Source: Mycobacteriales bacterium (GTDB lineage: Bacteria; Actinomycetota; Actinomycetes; Mycobacteriales; Mycobacteriaceae). Taken from it: a DNA stretch of 13,815 nt. The stretch spans positions 1-13,815 of the forward strand of contig JAHABL010000018.1 in the NCBI GenBank assembly GCA_018376445.1. Direction: 5' to 3'. The notes beneath the pieces were generated by a model. The model did no database searches. It was given only the letters and a program-made list of their open reading frames with translations, and was not told where the DNA came from. Below are positions 4,816 through 13,016 of the stretch, piece by piece; the stretch's first letter is position 1; every line of letters begins with the position of its first letter. The translations under genes were made by a program, and so were the position numbers.

Positions 4816-5769
4816 ATGCCCACTCCCAAGACTTTCTTAACCTACGCTGAACAGGTTGACTTATTACGTTCCAGAGGCCTGCTCATCCACGACCAAGCCG
4901 AGGCCGAGCATTGCCTTGAGCATATCAACTACTACCGTCTCTCCGGATACTGGTATCCGCTTCGACAGATCGGATCAATAACCGAACGACGTCTGGACTC
5001 CTTTCTTCCAGGGTCCTCTTTTGACCAGGTACTCGCCCTCTACGAATTTGACCTACAGCTGCGAACGAGCGTCTTTGAAGTACTAAGCGCTGTAGAACTG
5101 ACATTCCGCGCACTTCTCGGCCACGAATTGGGACGCATTGCCCCTCTCATCCACATGGATCCATCCCGACTGGGACCGCTCGCCCGCCACAGAACGAGCA
5201 ACGAGCCTTCGCCAGAGTACAACAAGTGGTTAAACAGGTATCACCATGAGCTCTCGTCCTCGCGAGAGATATTTGTGTCACACTACAAGAAATATTACGA
5301 CAGCCAGCTACCTGTGTGGGCTGCCGTCGAAATCATGGATTTTGGGTCACTCACTCACCTGTATCGTCTCGCACCCGATGAAGTACGCGAGAACATTGCT
5401 GTGCATGCACAGCTCAATGCCGCCCAGCTTGGCTCTTGGATGAAGTCTTTGAATATTGTCCGCAATTATGCAGCACACCATGCGCGCATGTTTAATCGAG
5501 TGTATGCACTCAAGCCTCGTATGCCCCGAGTAGGACAGGACGCCTCTCTCGACGCAGCCCGCGGTGTCATGAATCGCTGCTTCGGTCAACTGACGATGAT
5601 TCAGTATCTGCTACGCGCATTTAATCTCGACGGTCTCAATACACTTCCCACACTATTAGCTACATACCCGCACACTATCCCTGCTGTTCCGATCAACCAC
5701 GTCGGCGCTCCGCCCGCCTGGAATGAGCTTGACCTGTGGAAGGTCGCGGCGAATTCCATCCTCAGCTAA
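4816..5769 (+). CDS. Abi family (Abi_2/AbiD/AbiF-like) HEPN abortive-infection protein
   Basis: 317 residues from the ATG at 4816. The start was chosen because AAGGGGG lies about 10 bases upstream and PTPKTFLTYAEQVDLLRSRG is a typical Abi_2 beginning; an ATG at 4792 in the same frame is a weaker option. Conserved family blocks are HINYYRLSGYWYPLR (36-50), YEFDLQLR (76-83), HYKKYYDSQLPVWAAVEI (156-173) with DFGSLTHLY, and RNYAAHHARMFNR (216-228). The last contains the RX4H ribonuclease motif of HEPN domains (R216, H221). Proteins of this family stop phage growth, apparently by RNA cleavage, at the cost of the host cell. Codons such as TTA and TTT, and the overall A+T content, contrast with the GC-rich neighbours and point to transfer. 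It is divergent from rarA. No protein antitoxin adjoins it on the same strand; the hairpin RNA upstream may serve instead. Confidence 0.9.
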   Translation: MPTPKTFLTYAEQVDLLRSRGLLIHDQAEAEHCLEHINYYRLSGYWYPLRQIGSITERRLDSFLPGSSFDQVLALYEFDLQLRTSVFEVLSAVELTFRALLGHELGRIAPLIHMDPSRLGPLARHRTSNEPSPEYNKWLNRYHHELSSSREIFVSHYKKYYDSQLPVWAAVEIMDFGSLTHLYRLAPDEVRENIAVHAQLNAAQLGSWMKSLNIVRNYAAHHARMFNRVYALKPRMPRVGQDASLDAARGVMNRCFGQLTMIQYLLRAFNLDGLNTLPTLLATYPHTIPAVPINHVGAPPAWNELDLWKVAANSILS

Positions 5770-5967
5770 GTGATTCAGACGCATCCTTAAGAAATACGAT
5801 GGTCTCAGTCATAGTTCTTCGTGGAGACAGCCCTCCCCCTGTTCACGATACCCAGGACAAAACTAGAGAATGTGCAATCCTTGTTGCTTCTTGAGGCCAG
5901 CCAGCACGACTAGCCTGGTAGTTACCGGGACTCTCCCCGCCCGGACATCACTCGCGAAGGACTGGTC

Positions 5968-6171
5968 ATGAAGTTCGGTATGCGTCGTCCCTCACTGACT
6001 CGCTCGATCAAGGCCCGCACCACCGGGCGCGCCAAGCGTGCGGTCAAGAAGGCCGTCATCCCCGGTTACGGCCGCAAGGGCATGGGATACGTCAAGGACC
6101 CCAAGCGCGCGGTGCGCAACGCCGTCTACCGCCGCAGCACCTTTAGCTGGCGGGACCTGTTTGGGCTCTAG
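5968..6171 (+). CDS. Small, highly basic conserved-looking protein of unknown function
   Basis: 67 residues with an SD (GAAGGA, 5956-5961) six bases before the ATG. It begins MKFGMRRPSLTRSIKARTTG, has a central IPGYGRKGMGYVKDPKRAVR block and ends in FSWRDLFGL. About a third of residues are Arg or Lys, so nucleic-acid or ribosome contact is possible, but no known domain is seen. The pattern 'MKFG.R.PSL...KARTTG..KR..K...IPGYG.KGMG..KDPK' is one I associate with uncharacterised small proteins in Firmicutes and Actinobacteria, which would mean strong conservation; this is a memory-level match. The 198 bp between the Abi gene and this one holds a 5-bp stem (5925-5929 with 5940-5944) and no convincing promoter. 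It converges with hsdR. Confidence 0.8.
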   Translation: MKFGMRRPSLTRSIKARTTGRAKRAVKKAVIPGYGRKGMGYVKDPKRAVRNAVYRRSTFSWRDLFGL

Positions 6172-6197
6172 AGGCAGCGCGAGGCCACGCTCGCCTC
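6171..6197. terminator. Hairpin between convergent genes
   Basis: GAGGCAGCG (6171-6179) can pair with CGCT (6188-6191) and GCCTC (6193-6197) with one bulged base and an 8-base loop. It directly follows the stop codon of the small basic gene and lies before the 3' end of hsdR. There is no T-tract on either side. A bidirectional terminator is plausible here. Confidence 0.4.
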
Positions 6198-6235
6198 GAC
6201 TGCCCTTCGCCCCAGGTACACATAGCGCCGCGCCC

Positions 6236-9200
6236 TCACTCCTCCCCCAGGCCTCGGAAGCGCTCGACATACGCAGCCAGCGCCGCCAAGACGCGCGCCT
6301 TCTTGACCTCGCGGGAGTCCTCTCCGGCCACCGGGCGGTGGAAGCGGGACATGCGGGGCAGCACGTTGTTCATGGCCGTGCCGTCCGTGGGGACGACGCC
6401 GTCGCGCATGGCGGCGGCGACAAGGTTCCTCGTGCCCGGCTCCTGGAGGTTCTCTGCGCCGATCATGTCTGTGAGCTCAGCCTCGCGCCGATCGGTAATG
6501 AATGCCCGCCACTGCTCGCTGACGTCGCCCTTGGCTGAGACTGAGCGGACGAAGTCCTCGATGAGGTCACGCTTGGAGTGCAGGGTGGGGCTGGAGGCGA
6601 TGGCACGGGTGATCTCGACTGGGACCTCGCGGTCCTCGCCGTCTGCCTTGCCCGCCCGGTGCTGCTCGACGAGCATGAGGATGTAGTCGACCCCGACCTC
6701 GACCTGCTTGACGAGCTCGATCTCGAAGACGAGGTCGTCGTTGATGTCCTCCTTCTCTGATGCCGAGCGGTGGCGTAGCTCGTCGTAGAGGTCGACGTAG
6801 GTGGAGCGGTAGTCGGCGAAGTCGGCCTCGCTGAGCACGTCGTCGGCAGCGAAGTCGTCGAAGCTGGTGAGGATGTTTCGCAGCCGCAGAATGGCTCCGA
6901 ATGCCTGAATGAAGTCCTTCTGAGCGAGCTCGGAGTCGATTCTCTCCCCTGGCTCGAAGGCGCTTCGTAGCTCGGCGATTTTGCTCAGGTACTCCTGGAG
7001 GTACTCCTGGTAGGGCTTGAGCAGGACGATCCCGCCGGCGTCCTTGTTTCCGAACAGCGCGATGGCCTCATCGGTGGCTTCCTGCAGATCGCGGAAGCAG
7101 ACGATGTTGCCGTAGGTCTTGACGGAGTTGAGGATTCGGTTGGTTCGCGAGTAGGCCTGGATGAGGCCGTGGGCCCGCAGGGACTTGTCCACCCAGAGCG
7201 TGTTGAGGGTCTTGGAGTCAAAGCCCGTGAGGAACATGTTGACCACGATAACCAGGTCGATGCTGCGGTCGGTCAGGCGCCGTGACAGGTCTTCGTAGTA
7301 GCCCTCGAAGCCTTCGGCCGAGGTGTCGTAGGCGGTACCGAACTGCTGGTTGTAGTCCTTGATCGCACGGTCCAGGAAGTTCCGGTCGTCGACGGACAAC
7401 GCCGTCGGGTCAACTGTCTCGTCTGCGAGGGTCTCCCCTGGAGCGTCGGCGTTGGCTGCATAGGAGTAGACGATGCCGATGGTGAGCCGTTGGTCGCTCG
7501 GGAGACCTTCCTGCTGACGCCGGAACTCCTCGTAGTAGGCACGTGCCGCGGGGATCGAGGCGGTGGCAAAGAGGGAGTTGAAGCCGCGAACACGCTTCTG
7601 ACCGAGTGCGTAGGAGCTGGAGCGCTTGGTCTTGGCGTCGAAGTGCTCGCGGATGTAGGTCACGATCTGGCTGAGCCGCTGGGGCGCGAGGAGGGCTCGT
7701 TCGCTGTCGACGGCGCTGACCTCGGCGTCAGCGACGTCGGTGCGCATGTGGACGGTGTCGATGTAGTCGATGCGGAAGGGCAGGACGTTCTTGTCCGCGA
7801 TGGCGTTGACGATCGTGTAGCTGTGGAGCTGGCTACCAAAGGCCTGTGGCGTGGTACGCAGCATGGCGTTGCCGCCTGTACCGGCGTTGGCCGCGAAGAT
7901 CGGCGTGCCGGTGAAGCCGAAGAGATGGTAGTTGCGGAAGGCCTTGGTGATCGCCGTGTGCATGTCACCGAACTGGCTGCGGTGGCACTCGTCGAAGATG
8001 AGGACGACGTGCCCGTCGTAGACGGCGTGCTGACGGTGACGGCCGACGAAGTTGGACAGCTTCTGGATCGTGGTGACGATGATCGGGACGGTGGGGTCGT
8101 TGATCTGTGCCGTCAGCTTCGTGGTGGACTGGTTGGCTGAGACGGTGCCTTCAGCGAAGCGGTTGTACTCCTTGATGGTCTGGTGGTCGAGGTCCTTGCG
8201 GTCCACGACGAAGATGACCTTGTCGATGCCTTCCATGCCGGCAGCAAGCTTGGCGGTCTTGAAGGAGGTAAGGGTCTTGCCGGAGCCGGTGGTGTGCCAG
8301 ATGTAGCCGCCGGCGGCGATGGTGCCGACCTGCTTGTTGAGGCTGGAGGTCTTGATCTTGCGCAGGATCGCTTCGGTGGCGGCGATCTGGTACGGGCGCA
8401 TGACCATGAGCTTGTGCTGCGTGGTGAAGACGCAGTAGCGGGTGAGGACGGCGAGCAGTGTGTGCTTGGCGAGGAAGGTACGGGCGAAGTCGATGAGGTC
8501 AGAGATGGGCTGGTTGTCAGAGTCAGTCCACCAGGAGGTGAACTCGAAGGAGTCAGAGTTGGCGGCCTTGGACTCTCGCCGGCCGCGCGTGGACTCGGTG
8601 ATGTGGTCGAAGCGGGTGGTGTTGGCGTAGTACTTCGTGTGGGTACCGTTGGAGATGATGAAGATCTGGACGTAGCCGAACAGGCCTGCTCCGGCCCAGA
8701 AGGAGTCTCGCTGGTAACGGTTGATCTGGTTGAAGGCCTCGCGGATGGCGACGCCGCGGCGCTTGAGCTCGATGTGGACGAGGGGTAGTCCGTTGACGAG
8801 GATGGTGACGTCGTAACGGTTGTGGTGAGCACCATCCTCGACGACGTACTGGTTGGTAACCTGCAGCCGGTTGTTGTGGATGCGTTGCTTGTCGATGAGG
8901 CGGATGTTCTTGGACTCGCCGTTGTCTCGGATGAGGACCTGGACGTGGTCTTCTTGGATCCGGCGGGTCTTCTCGACGATCTCATCGACGCCGCCGGAGC
9001 GTGTGGAGATGGATTCGGCGAGGAAGCGTTTCCACTCGGCATCGCTGAACTGGTAGTCGTTGAGGGCCTCGAGCTGGGTGCGGAGGTTGGCGAGGAGCTC
9101 AGCCTCGGACGTGAAGCGCACGTACTCGTAGGCCTGAGCCTGTAGCTGCGCGATGAAGGCGGCTTCAAGCTGGGCCTCGGACTCGTAGCCACGCTCCGGC

Positions 9201-9292
9201 TTATCGGGAGCCTCGTAGCTGCCGACGACGGTTGACTCATCAGTAAGGATGAGCGGTTCGATACCGACGGCAGGTGCTGAGCGGATGGTCAT
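6236..9292 (-). CDS. hsdR: Type I restriction enzyme R subunit (type IC, EcoR124I-like)
   Basis: 1018 residues, full length for type IC. It is the motor and nuclease subunit, adding ATP-dependent DNA translocation and double-strand cutting to the HsdM/HsdS complex. The nuclease core is intact: D161 (NRYDVTILVNG), E175 and K177 (VHIELKRRG), and the QxxxY motif Q189-Y193 in EAFNQINRYQ. Helicase motifs follow: Walker A TTGSGKT (334-340), DECH box (434-437), TGTP (461-464), and VVNMFLTGFDS and QAYSRTNRIL further on. The C-terminal helical region (ending AAYVERFRGLGEE) matches the part that docks on the methyltransferase in EcoR124I. An SD GGAGGA (9305-9300 on the minus strand) precedes the ATG. 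It is the last gene of the hsd operon, 54 bp after the GIY-YIG gene. No lesion was found, so a working nuclease is expected. Confidence 0.96.
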   Translation of the reverse strand: MTIRSAPAVGIEPLILTDESTVVGSYEAPDKPERGYESEAQLEAAFIAQLQAQAYEYVRFTSEAELLANLRTQLEALNDYQFSDAEWKRFLAESISTRSGGVDEIVEKTRRIQEDHVQVLIRDNGESKNIRLIDKQRIHNNRLQVTNQYVVEDGAHHNRYDVTILVNGLPLVHIELKRRGVAIREAFNQINRYQRDSFWAGAGLFGYVQIFIISNGTHTKYYANTTRFDHITESTRGRRESKAANSDSFEFTSWWTDSDNQPISDLIDFARTFLAKHTLLAVLTRYCVFTTQHKLMVMRPYQIAATEAILRKIKTSSLNKQVGTIAAGGYIWHTTGSGKTLTSFKTAKLAAGMEGIDKVIFVVDRKDLDHQTIKEYNRFAEGTVSANQSTTKLTAQINDPTVPIIVTTIQKLSNFVGRHRQHAVYDGHVVLIFDECHRSQFGDMHTAITKAFRNYHLFGFTGTPIFAANAGTGGNAMLRTTPQAFGSQLHSYTIVNAIADKNVLPFRIDYIDTVHMRTDVADAEVSAVDSERALLAPQRLSQIVTYIREHFDAKTKRSSSYALGQKRVRGFNSLFATASIPAARAYYEEFRRQQEGLPSDQRLTIGIVYSYAANADAPGETLADETVDPTALSVDDRNFLDRAIKDYNQQFGTAYDTSAEGFEGYYEDLSRRLTDRSIDLVIVVNMFLTGFDSKTLNTLWVDKSLRAHGLIQAYSRTNRILNSVKTYGNIVCFRDLQEATDEAIALFGNKDAGGIVLLKPYQEYLQEYLSKIAELRSAFEPGERIDSELAQKDFIQAFGAILRLRNILTSFDDFAADDVLSEADFADYRSTYVDLYDELRHRSASEKEDINDDLVFEIELVKQVEVGVDYILMLVEQHRAGKADGEDREVPVEITRAIASSPTLHSKRDLIEDFVRSVSAKGDVSEQWRAFITDRREAELTDMIGAENLQEPGTRNLVAAAMRDGVVPTDGTAMNNVLPRMSRFHRPVAGEDSREVKKARVLAALAAYVERFRGLGEE

Positions 9293-9346
9293 GGGCAGGT
9301 CCTCCGGCGTGAGGGGTGAAAAAGAGCGAGGGCAGCTGAAACTGGC

Positions 9347-10300
9347 CTAGAGAGGTCGCTGTTCTGGCTCAGCTCGATCCGGTGACGCCGGCGACGTAGG
9401 AAGATCTCGTTCCTCCCAGTCCGCGTAGGTGTTGTCACCCCAGCGCCAGGCCTGTCGTCCGTTGCAGGAGCGCCCGAGGGCGATCGCTCCGGCTGTGGAG
9501 GGCGAGGTGAAGGGGATGTCGCGAGTAACGACCCCGATACCGTCGCGGATAGTGATGGAGCCATCCTCAATGAGCTTGGTGTGACGAGCACGGTAGGACT
9601 CATAGGCCCGCCGTGTGGAGTCGCTATTGCCTCGATTATTCCAGGTAGCTACGACTGTCGAGCCTTCGAGCATGACGAACTCACCACCAATGACTTGCGC
9701 CGAGGCCTCGACATGCTTCTTGCTGTGAGTAAGGACGAATACTGGTGACTCATCGGGAACAGCGTCAGGACGTTCGATCTCTGGCTTGCTCCGGCTAGAA
9801 CGCAGAACTGACACGCCGAGAACCGGGAGGACGGACCGAACCTGGACGAGGAACGCCTCGGCATCTGAGCGTTGAGCCTCAGAAAGCTTGCGGGGCTGCG
9901 GGGTCTGTTTGTTGTCGTCGAGAGTAGATCGCTCGGTTGCTTGAGCGATCTCAATAAGACGGGACTCCAGGTACCCCCAGTACCCTTCATTGAACGAGTC
10001 CTCGCGCGAGGAGATGAGGACCGCACGGTCCCACCAGTTCTTCTTGCGGTCGTGATCGACAAAACGTTGGGCGAAGTTCTCAGTGCGCCCGATGTAGCAG
10101 CGCGTGTTTTCTAACGCACTTGGATCATCGCCGAGTAGAAGGTACACGCCGTTCGTATTGGCATCTTCGCGGGCGAGAAGCCGTTTAAGCGCTGCCCGAG
10201 GGCCGGTGAGCAAATGGCCAGTCCAACCAGAAACATCAGCTGTTGTGATACCCCCGGACTCACCATCGACAAGAAACAGCTCAATGTGCTTACCAGGCAA
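9347..10300 (-). CDS. GIY-YIG nuclease domain protein with C-terminal DUF4357-like domain
   Basis: 317 residues starting at a TTG (10300) two bases after the hsdS stop; no ATG or GTG in frame offers a better start, and AGGT about nine bases upstream is a weak SD. The N-terminal GIY-YIG fold shows GVYLLLG (51-57), CYIGRTENFAQRFVDHD (68-84) with candidate catalytic Tyr53, Tyr69 and Arg72, and Glu112 in YLESRLIEIA (110-119). After a linker, residues about 187-297 (VFVLTHSKKHVEASAQVIG, the EGSTVVATWNN block, AGAIALGRSCNGRQAWRW) resemble DUF4357, which often ends such proteins. Its place between hsdS and hsdR suggests co-expression with the restriction system as an accessory nuclease or DNA-binding partner. 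The exact role is unknown. Confidence 0.88.
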   Translation of the reverse strand: MPGKHIELFLVDGESGGITTADVSGWTGHLLTGPRAALKRLLAREDANTNGVYLLLGDDPSALENTRCYIGRTENFAQRFVDHDRKKNWWDRAVLISSREDSFNEGYWGYLESRLIEIAQATERSTLDDNKQTPQPRKLSEAQRSDAEAFLVQVRSVLPVLGVSVLRSSRSKPEIERPDAVPDESPVFVLTHSKKHVEASAQVIGGEFVMLEGSTVVATWNNRGNSDSTRRAYESYRARHTKLIEDGSITIRDGIGVVTRDIPFTSPSTAGAIALGRSCNGRQAWRWGDNTYADWEERDLPTSPASPDRAEPEQRPL

Positions 10301-10302
10301 TG

Positions 10303-11460
10303 TCAGGACCTCATTTCAGGGAAGGTGAGCAAGCGGTCGCGGTAGTGCTCGTACTGCTTGCGGCGCGCAGCGATCTCCGCCGGTAGGCCGGATGACAGGT
10401 CGTTCACTAGAGCATCGAACCGACCGAGTTGAGAGGCCACGCGGTTCTGCACACTCACTGGGGGAACAGGAATCTCAAACCCTTTCACAAGACCAACAGT
10501 CAGATCCGATCGATTCCCTCTCCCCAACTTTCGAAGCGCACCATACGAGCGAACGATCCAATAATACAGATACTCCGAAACAAGGCGATCTGGATGCGGA
10601 ATCAAAGCACAACAGTGCTGATTCGTCGCCAACTCAATGCGAGTTATCGCGGCACGCCCTCTCGTGACACCAGCACCAGAGATCGCTACAACGACACTGC
10701 CTGCGGGAACAATCCTAGCCGACGAATTTTCGAGACCGTCCCGAGTAATACATATTACAGTCTTAAAAATATCGCGATAATTCACTTCTTGAGTGCGAAG
10801 CCAAGGAATATCTCCTCCATAATATGAAGGATTAGTTACTTTCGGCGTCCCCCCTGAGAAAGAAGCGAGACAGAGGGAGGAGATCGGAGCTCGGGGGACA
10901 GAACTATCGAAGCTCAGAAACTCTTGAAGGGCATATGCATACTGATCTCGGCGGGCCTCCAGCTCCGCCTCCAGCTCCGCCTCCAGCTGTGTGAACTGGT
11001 CCAATACTCGCACAATTTCTTGCTGGATTTCAACAGGAACTACAGGGACTAAGATTTTTGCGACATCTTTCGAATAGACGTGCGGAACCCCACCTCCACG
11101 CTTCAATGCATGAATGACTTCTTGCTTAGATTTGAGGAAATGATAACAGAAGCGAGGGATCAGCACATCCTCGCTACACTGAATGGAAAAGGCATCTGAA
11201 ACAAAAATGGGAATATCCCAGTAGCTAACATGTCCAGCATACGCGCCTGATCCCGCGACGACGATCGTCACGCCAGATCGATTAGAAGTCGCAACAAAAT
11301 ACGCGGGTTTGGTGCCCCCAGCAATGACGGGGATGTCACCTTCTTCCACATCTTTCTTAGTGATGGCCGTCCCACGTCGGAGAACAGCTACACGGCCAAG
11401 CTCCTGGTAATCAACACCGTCCGGGCACATCTGCCGGATCATGTCGTCAATGCGGCTCAT
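10303..11460 (-). CDS. hsdS: Type I restriction-modification specificity subunit S
   Basis: 385 residues with the full two-domain plan. TRD1 covers about 15-140 and is followed by a conserved helix VPVEIQQEIVRVLDQFTQLE with a coiled-coil spacer (141-184). TRD2 covers about 190-332 and is followed by the matching helix PPVSVQNRVASQLGRFDALV (333-352) and end region ARRKQYEHYRDRLLTF. Each TRD reads one half of a split DNA target, and the two helices set the gap between halves. The spacer holds a tandem LEAE repeat. Its ATG (11460) overlaps the hsdM TGA (ATGA), so it is coupled to hsdM. DNA for both TRDs is clearly richer in A+T than hsdM and hsdR, as expected for domains exchanged by recombination. 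The target sequence cannot be deduced by eye. Confidence 0.95.
   Translation of the reverse strand: MSRIDDMIRQMCPDGVDYQELGRVAVLRRGTAITKKDVEEGDIPVIAGGTKPAYFVATSNRSGVTIVVAGSGAYAGHVSYWDIPIFVSDAFSIQCSEDVLIPRFCYHFLKSKQEVIHALKRGGGVPHVYSKDVAKILVPVVPVEIQQEIVRVLDQFTQLEAELEAELEARRDQYAYALQEFLSFDSSVPRAPISSLCLASFSGGTPKVTNPSYYGGDIPWLRTQEVNYRDIFKTVICITRDGLENSSARIVPAGSVVVAISGAGVTRGRAAITRIELATNQHCCALIPHPDRLVSEYLYYWIVRSYGALRKLGRGNRSDLTVGLVKGFEIPVPPVSVQNRVASQLGRFDALVNDLSSGLPAEIAARRKQYEHYRDRLLTFPEMRS
10954..10989 (-). repeat. 12-bp tandem repeat in the hsdS spacer helix
   Basis: On the minus strand CTGGAGGCGGAG occurs twice exactly (10986-10975, 10974-10963), then CTGGAGGCC. This encodes LEAE-LEAE-LEAR (hsdS residues 159-170). 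In the type IC enzymes EcoR124I and EcoDXXI, a 12-bp repeat at the same position (TAEL) differs in number and changes the length of the non-specific gap in the recognised DNA. Confidence 0.9.
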
Positions 11461-13016
11461 GCGTTGCTCCCTTCAAGGTCCGCAACGATCTCGTCGATGC
11501 TGGTGCGCAACTCAGCCTGACGAGCCACGATCCGCTGAATCTCCGCGTTGAGCTCGGTGATGTCGATCTCCTCGCGAGTGTCCTCTGCCTCCACATAGGA
11601 GGACACCGACAGGTTGTAGCCGTTCTCCTCCAGCTGGGCCGCATCAACAAGCGTCGCCACATGCTCGACGTCCTGCCGGGCCTGGAGAGTCTTAAGAATC
11701 ATCTCCTGGTTCGCAGGCATCAACCGATTCTTGTTGCCCTCGCGGGAGAACTCTTTGGAAGCGTCAACAAAGAGCACCTTGTTGTCTGTCTTGGACTTCT
11801 TGAGCACGATGATGCAGGTCGCGATCGTCGTCCCAAAGAACAGGTCCGGCGGCAGCTGGATCACAGCGTCCACGTAGTTGTTCTCCACCAGGTACTGACG
11901 AATCTTCGCCTCGGCCCCGCCTCGGTAGAGCACACCAGGAAACTCAACGATCGCTGCCGTCCCGTCAACAGCGAGCCAGGACAGCATGTGCATCGTGAAG
12001 GCCAGATCCGCCTTCGACTTGGGGGCCAGGACACCAGCCGGCGAGAAGCGCGGGTCATTGATGAGCGCAGGATCGTCCTTGCCCACCCACTTGGTGGAGT
12101 ACGGCGGATTAGAGACAATCGCCTCGAAGGGTTCCAGGTCCCAGTGAGCAGGCTCGGTCAGAGTGTCTCCGTTGGCAATGGAGAAGTGCGAGAAGTTCAC
12201 GTCGTGCAGGAACATGTTGATCCGGCACAGGTTGTACGTGGTCAGGTTGATCTCCTGACCGAAGAATCCCCGTTCCACATTCTCCTTGCCCAGCACCTTC
12301 GCAAACTTGAGCAGCAGCGAGCCAGAACCGCAGCACGGGTCGTACACGCCGTTGACCCGGGTCTTCCCCATGACCGTGATCCGCGCGAGGACCTCACTGA
12401 CCTCTTGGGGAGTGAAGAACTCTCCTCCAGACTTTCCAGCCGACGAGGCGTACATGGTCATGAGGAACTCGTAGGCATCACCAAAGGCGTCGATGCTGGA
12501 GTCCCCGTAGGAGAGATTGAGGTCCCCGATGGCGTTGAGGATCTTCACCAGCTTCTCGTTACGCTGAGCGACCGTGCGCCCGAGCTTGGTGGAGTTGACA
12601 TCGACGTCGTCGAACAGGCCACGCAGGTCAGACTCAGAGCCCGTGCCGAAGGCCGAGGCCTCGATGTTCTTGAAGACTCTCGAGAGCGTCTCATTAAGGT
12701 TCTCATCGTGTGGCGCCCGCTCGCGGACGTTCGCAAACAGGTCCTCGGGCGCAATGTAGAAGCCCTTTTCGTTGATGATGCCGTCGCGCGCCAGCTCCGC
12801 CTCGGCCCGAGACATGTAGCGGTAGTCAAAGTCCTCGTAGCCGGCCTCGCGCTCCCCCTCGTTGAGGTAGTCCGTAAGGTTCTCGGAGATGAAGCGGTAG
12901 AAGAGGAAGCCCAGCACATAGGCCTTGAAGTCCCAGCCGTCAACGCTGCCACGCAAGTCGTTGGCGACCTGCCAGATGGCTCGGTGCAGCTCAGCGCGCT
13001 CTGTCTGAGTGGTCAT
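11457..13016 (-). CDS. hsdM: Type I restriction-modification methyltransferase subunit M
   Basis: 519 residues, full length. It methylates adenine N6 within the target chosen by HsdS, using S-adenosylmethionine, and forms the core on which HsdR acts. The N-terminal HsdM domain covers about 8-150 (AIWQVANDLRGSVDGWDFKA). Next come GGEFFTPQEVSEVLARI (197-213), the SAM-binding motif I DPCCGSGSLLLKFAK (226-240) and the catalytic motif IV NPPY (303-306). Downstream FPGVLYRGGAEAKIR and QLPPDLFFGT are typical of type I M subunits. An SD (GAGG) lies a few bases before the ATG at 13016. The start also overlaps the TGA of the interrupted upstream gene (ATGA), implying that gene was once the first in the operon. 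Confidence 0.96.
   Translation of the reverse strand: MTTQTERAELHRAIWQVANDLRGSVDGWDFKAYVLGFLFYRFISENLTDYLNEGEREAGYEDFDYRYMSRAEAELARDGIINEKGFYIAPEDLFANVRERAPHDENLNETLSRVFKNIEASAFGTGSESDLRGLFDDVDVNSTKLGRTVAQRNEKLVKILNAIGDLNLSYGDSSIDAFGDAYEFLMTMYASSAGKSGGEFFTPQEVSEVLARITVMGKTRVNGVYDPCCGSGSLLLKFAKVLGKENVERGFFGQEINLTTYNLCRINMFLHDVNFSHFSIANGDTLTEPAHWDLEPFEAIVSNPPYSTKWVGKDDPALINDPRFSPAGVLAPKSKADLAFTMHMLSWLAVDGTAAIVEFPGVLYRGGAEAKIRQYLVENNYVDAVIQLPPDLFFGTTIATCIIVLKKSKTDNKVLFVDASKEFSREGNKNRLMPANQEMILKTLQARQDVEHVATLVDAAQLEENGYNLSVSSYVEAEDTREEIDITELNAEIQRIVARQAELRTSIDEIVADLEGSNA

Noticed and set aside
4731..4850. Open frame starting at the ATG at 4731 through the hairpin
   Set aside because: It has no SD, begins at the edge of the -10 box and runs out of frame into the Abi gene. 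The stem structure explains the region better.
8113..9240. A 375-codon minus-strand frame inside hsdR
   Set aside because: Extreme Ser/Pro/Arg/Thr composition, typical of an out-of-frame reading of GC-rich coding DNA. The hsdR frame holds all catalytic motifs.
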